The translations under genes were made by a program, and so were the position numbers. This document shows, in pieces, positions 6,100-7,027 of a DNA stretch of 7,027 nt. Location: contig JBBAEY010000097.1 in assembly GCA_041655755.1 (NCBI GenBank), forward strand, positions 1 to 7,027, given 5' to 3'. This DNA comes from JAAYFT01 sp041655755 (GTDB lineage: Bacteria; Bacillota; Clostridia; Tissierellales; Tissierellaceae). Below the pieces are notes generated by a model. It did not search any database, was not told the origin of the DNA, and saw only the letters and a program-made list of their open reading frames with translations. Numbering within the stretch: position 1 is the stretch's first letter; every line of letters begins with the position of its first letter.

Positions 6100-7027
6100 C
6101 CTAAAAAAATGCATCTCTATAAGGTAGGCAAGTATCCCTACAATAAGGGCCGGAATAGTATTGAATACCGTTGCCCAGGCTGCTGACTTCTTATCTATAG
6201 CTATGAGTGGAAATAGGGCATCTCCATCCTGAGATATGGCATTGGCTAATAGGGCCGCAAAGGGTAGCATTCCCCTAGTATAAAGGGTGACAAATATGAT
6301 TTGGGGTCCACAGCCAGGTATTATACCTACTGCAACTCCCAGCAATACTGACACAAATCCTGTTTGTGTTAAAAAGCTGGTAATTGTACCTTCCCCTGCC
6401 AGGTAATTACCTGAACCTAAAAATAGTACAAACAATTCATAGGCCAAGTATGCCAAAAATACCCATGTTCCGACAAAGGCAGTATCCTGAGCATTGTGAA
6501 CTATTGTCTCTTTTAAGTTTAATCTTTTTAATTCAGACTCTTCATGGGTAGTGTTTTGTATTATCTTATTGCCCATTAACATCATTAGAAGGGAAAAAGC
6601 ACTACCAGCCACACCTATGATCGTTCCCAAATTAGGTATATAAAGTGCATTTAGGTCAACCTGAAACAAATCCATTACCCCAAGGACCAAACCAATACCT
6701 ATGATTATCCAATAGGCAAAATAGGCACTGTGGGTAAATTCATAGCCCAAGGTATCCATTTCTTGGTGTCCCTTAATATTGTGGTGAAGTATAAGGTCTA
6801 TATAATCTCCCTCTTCGTGGCCAATATGGACTATGTCGTGAATATGACGTCCAGATTCCCTTTCCTGTATCTCATGGCTGGTTTCCCTCTTCTTTTTCAT
6901 GCCTTCTCTTTTCTTGTTTATACCTTCCAGCAAATGCCCCCCAAACTCATAGTAGTCAACTATGTAACCTGTTATAACTGCGACTATAAAGGAAAGTACA
7001 CTTACCAAAAGGTATTTAAGGGGCATA
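6097..7027 (-). CDS. Putative 10-TM heavy-metal/manganese exporter-type permease, C-terminal part (gene likely runs off the right edge)
   Basis: This is an integral membrane protein resembling the family annotated as putative manganese transporter or putative 10TM heavy-metal exporter (ArsP_2 type). Numbering here is from the Met at 7026. Membrane segments are visible at about 4-24, 103-119, 132-152, 187-203, 222-240, 243-262 and 283-304. The diagnostic block is IIPGCGPQIIFVTLYTRGM (235-253) followed by ANAISQDGDALFPLIAI (261-277). Residues 50-100 form a hydrophilic loop with nine His (51, 61, 63, 67, 70, 81, 82, 87, 99) and several acidic residues, a plausible metal-binding region. The Met at 7026 is probably internal. 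The first segment resembles the last segment of the C-terminal half, as expected if an N-terminal repeat half lies beyond the window, and no ribosome binding site can be seen. The family is assigned by recalled motif resemblance; the transported substrate is not known. It lies 36 bases upstream of glgB on the same strand. Confidence 0.7.
   Translation of the reverse strand, partial: MPLKYLLVSVLSFIVAVITGYIVDYYEFGGHLLEGINKKREGMKKKRETSHEIQERESGRHIHDIVHIGHEEGDYIDLILHHNIKGHQEMDTLGYEFTHSAYFAYWIIIGIGLVLGVMDLFQVDLNALYIPNLGTIIGVAGSAFSLLMMLMGNKIIQNTTHEESELKRLNLKETIVHNAQDTAFVGTWVFLAYLAYELFVLFLGSGNYLAGEGTITSFLTQTGFVSVLLGVAVGIIPGCGPQIIFVTLYTRGMLPFAALLANAISQDGDALFPLIAIDKKSAAWATVFNTIPALIVGILAYLIEMHFFR

Noticed and set aside
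6075..6100. Possible sigma-A promoter before glgB (GTGACA and TATAAA)
   Set aside because: The spacing between the two boxes is only 14 bases, and transcription would begin inside the glgB ribosome binding site. I do not call it.

Overview
The window is one continuous minus-strand gene block: a bacterial glycogen synthesis and breakdown operon, preceded by the 3' part of a membrane transporter gene. Read in the direction of transcription (right to left), the order is: a multi-pass permease with a His-rich loop (6097 to the right edge, cut off), glgB branching enzyme (6060-4192), glgC ADP-glucose pyrophosphorylase (4190-3054), glgD, a glgC paralogue that has lost its catalytic residues (3042-1918), glgA glycogen synthase (1913-483), and the first 157 codons of glgP glycogen phosphorylase (473 to the left edge, cut off).

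The order glgB-glgC-glgD-glgA-glgP is the classical Gram-positive (Bacillus/Clostridia) arrangement, and a separate glgD is typical of Firmicutes. The moderate-to-low GC (around 40% by eye), frequent AGG, ATA and CTA codons, purine-rich coding strand and strong G-rich Shine-Dalgarno sequences also fit an anaerobic Firmicute (Clostridia/Tissierellia-like). The genus cannot be fixed from this window.

The glg genes are packed with gaps of 1, 11, 4 and 9 bases. Each downstream ribosome binding site lies within or directly across the end of the preceding gene, so one polycistronic, translationally coupled message is likely. GlgC, probably with GlgD as partner subunit, makes ADP-glucose from glucose-1-phosphate and ATP. 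GlgA elongates alpha-1,4-glucan, GlgB adds alpha-1,6 branches, and GlgP releases glucose-1-phosphate from the polymer.

The permease ends 36 bases before glgB. That gap holds a short perfect inverted repeat and the glgB ribosome binding site, with no convincing promoter or terminator. Whether the permease is part of the same transcript, or the glg promoter lies inside the permease gene, is open.

There is no gene-free stretch longer than 36 bases, and no RNA gene, insertion sequence or CRISPR array was seen. Overall this is an ordinary metabolic locus. The points worth a second look are the His-rich transporter next to the operon, the degenerate GlgD active site, the G-run ribosome binding sites, and a substituted arginine in GlgP. 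I found no evidence of a new biological system.
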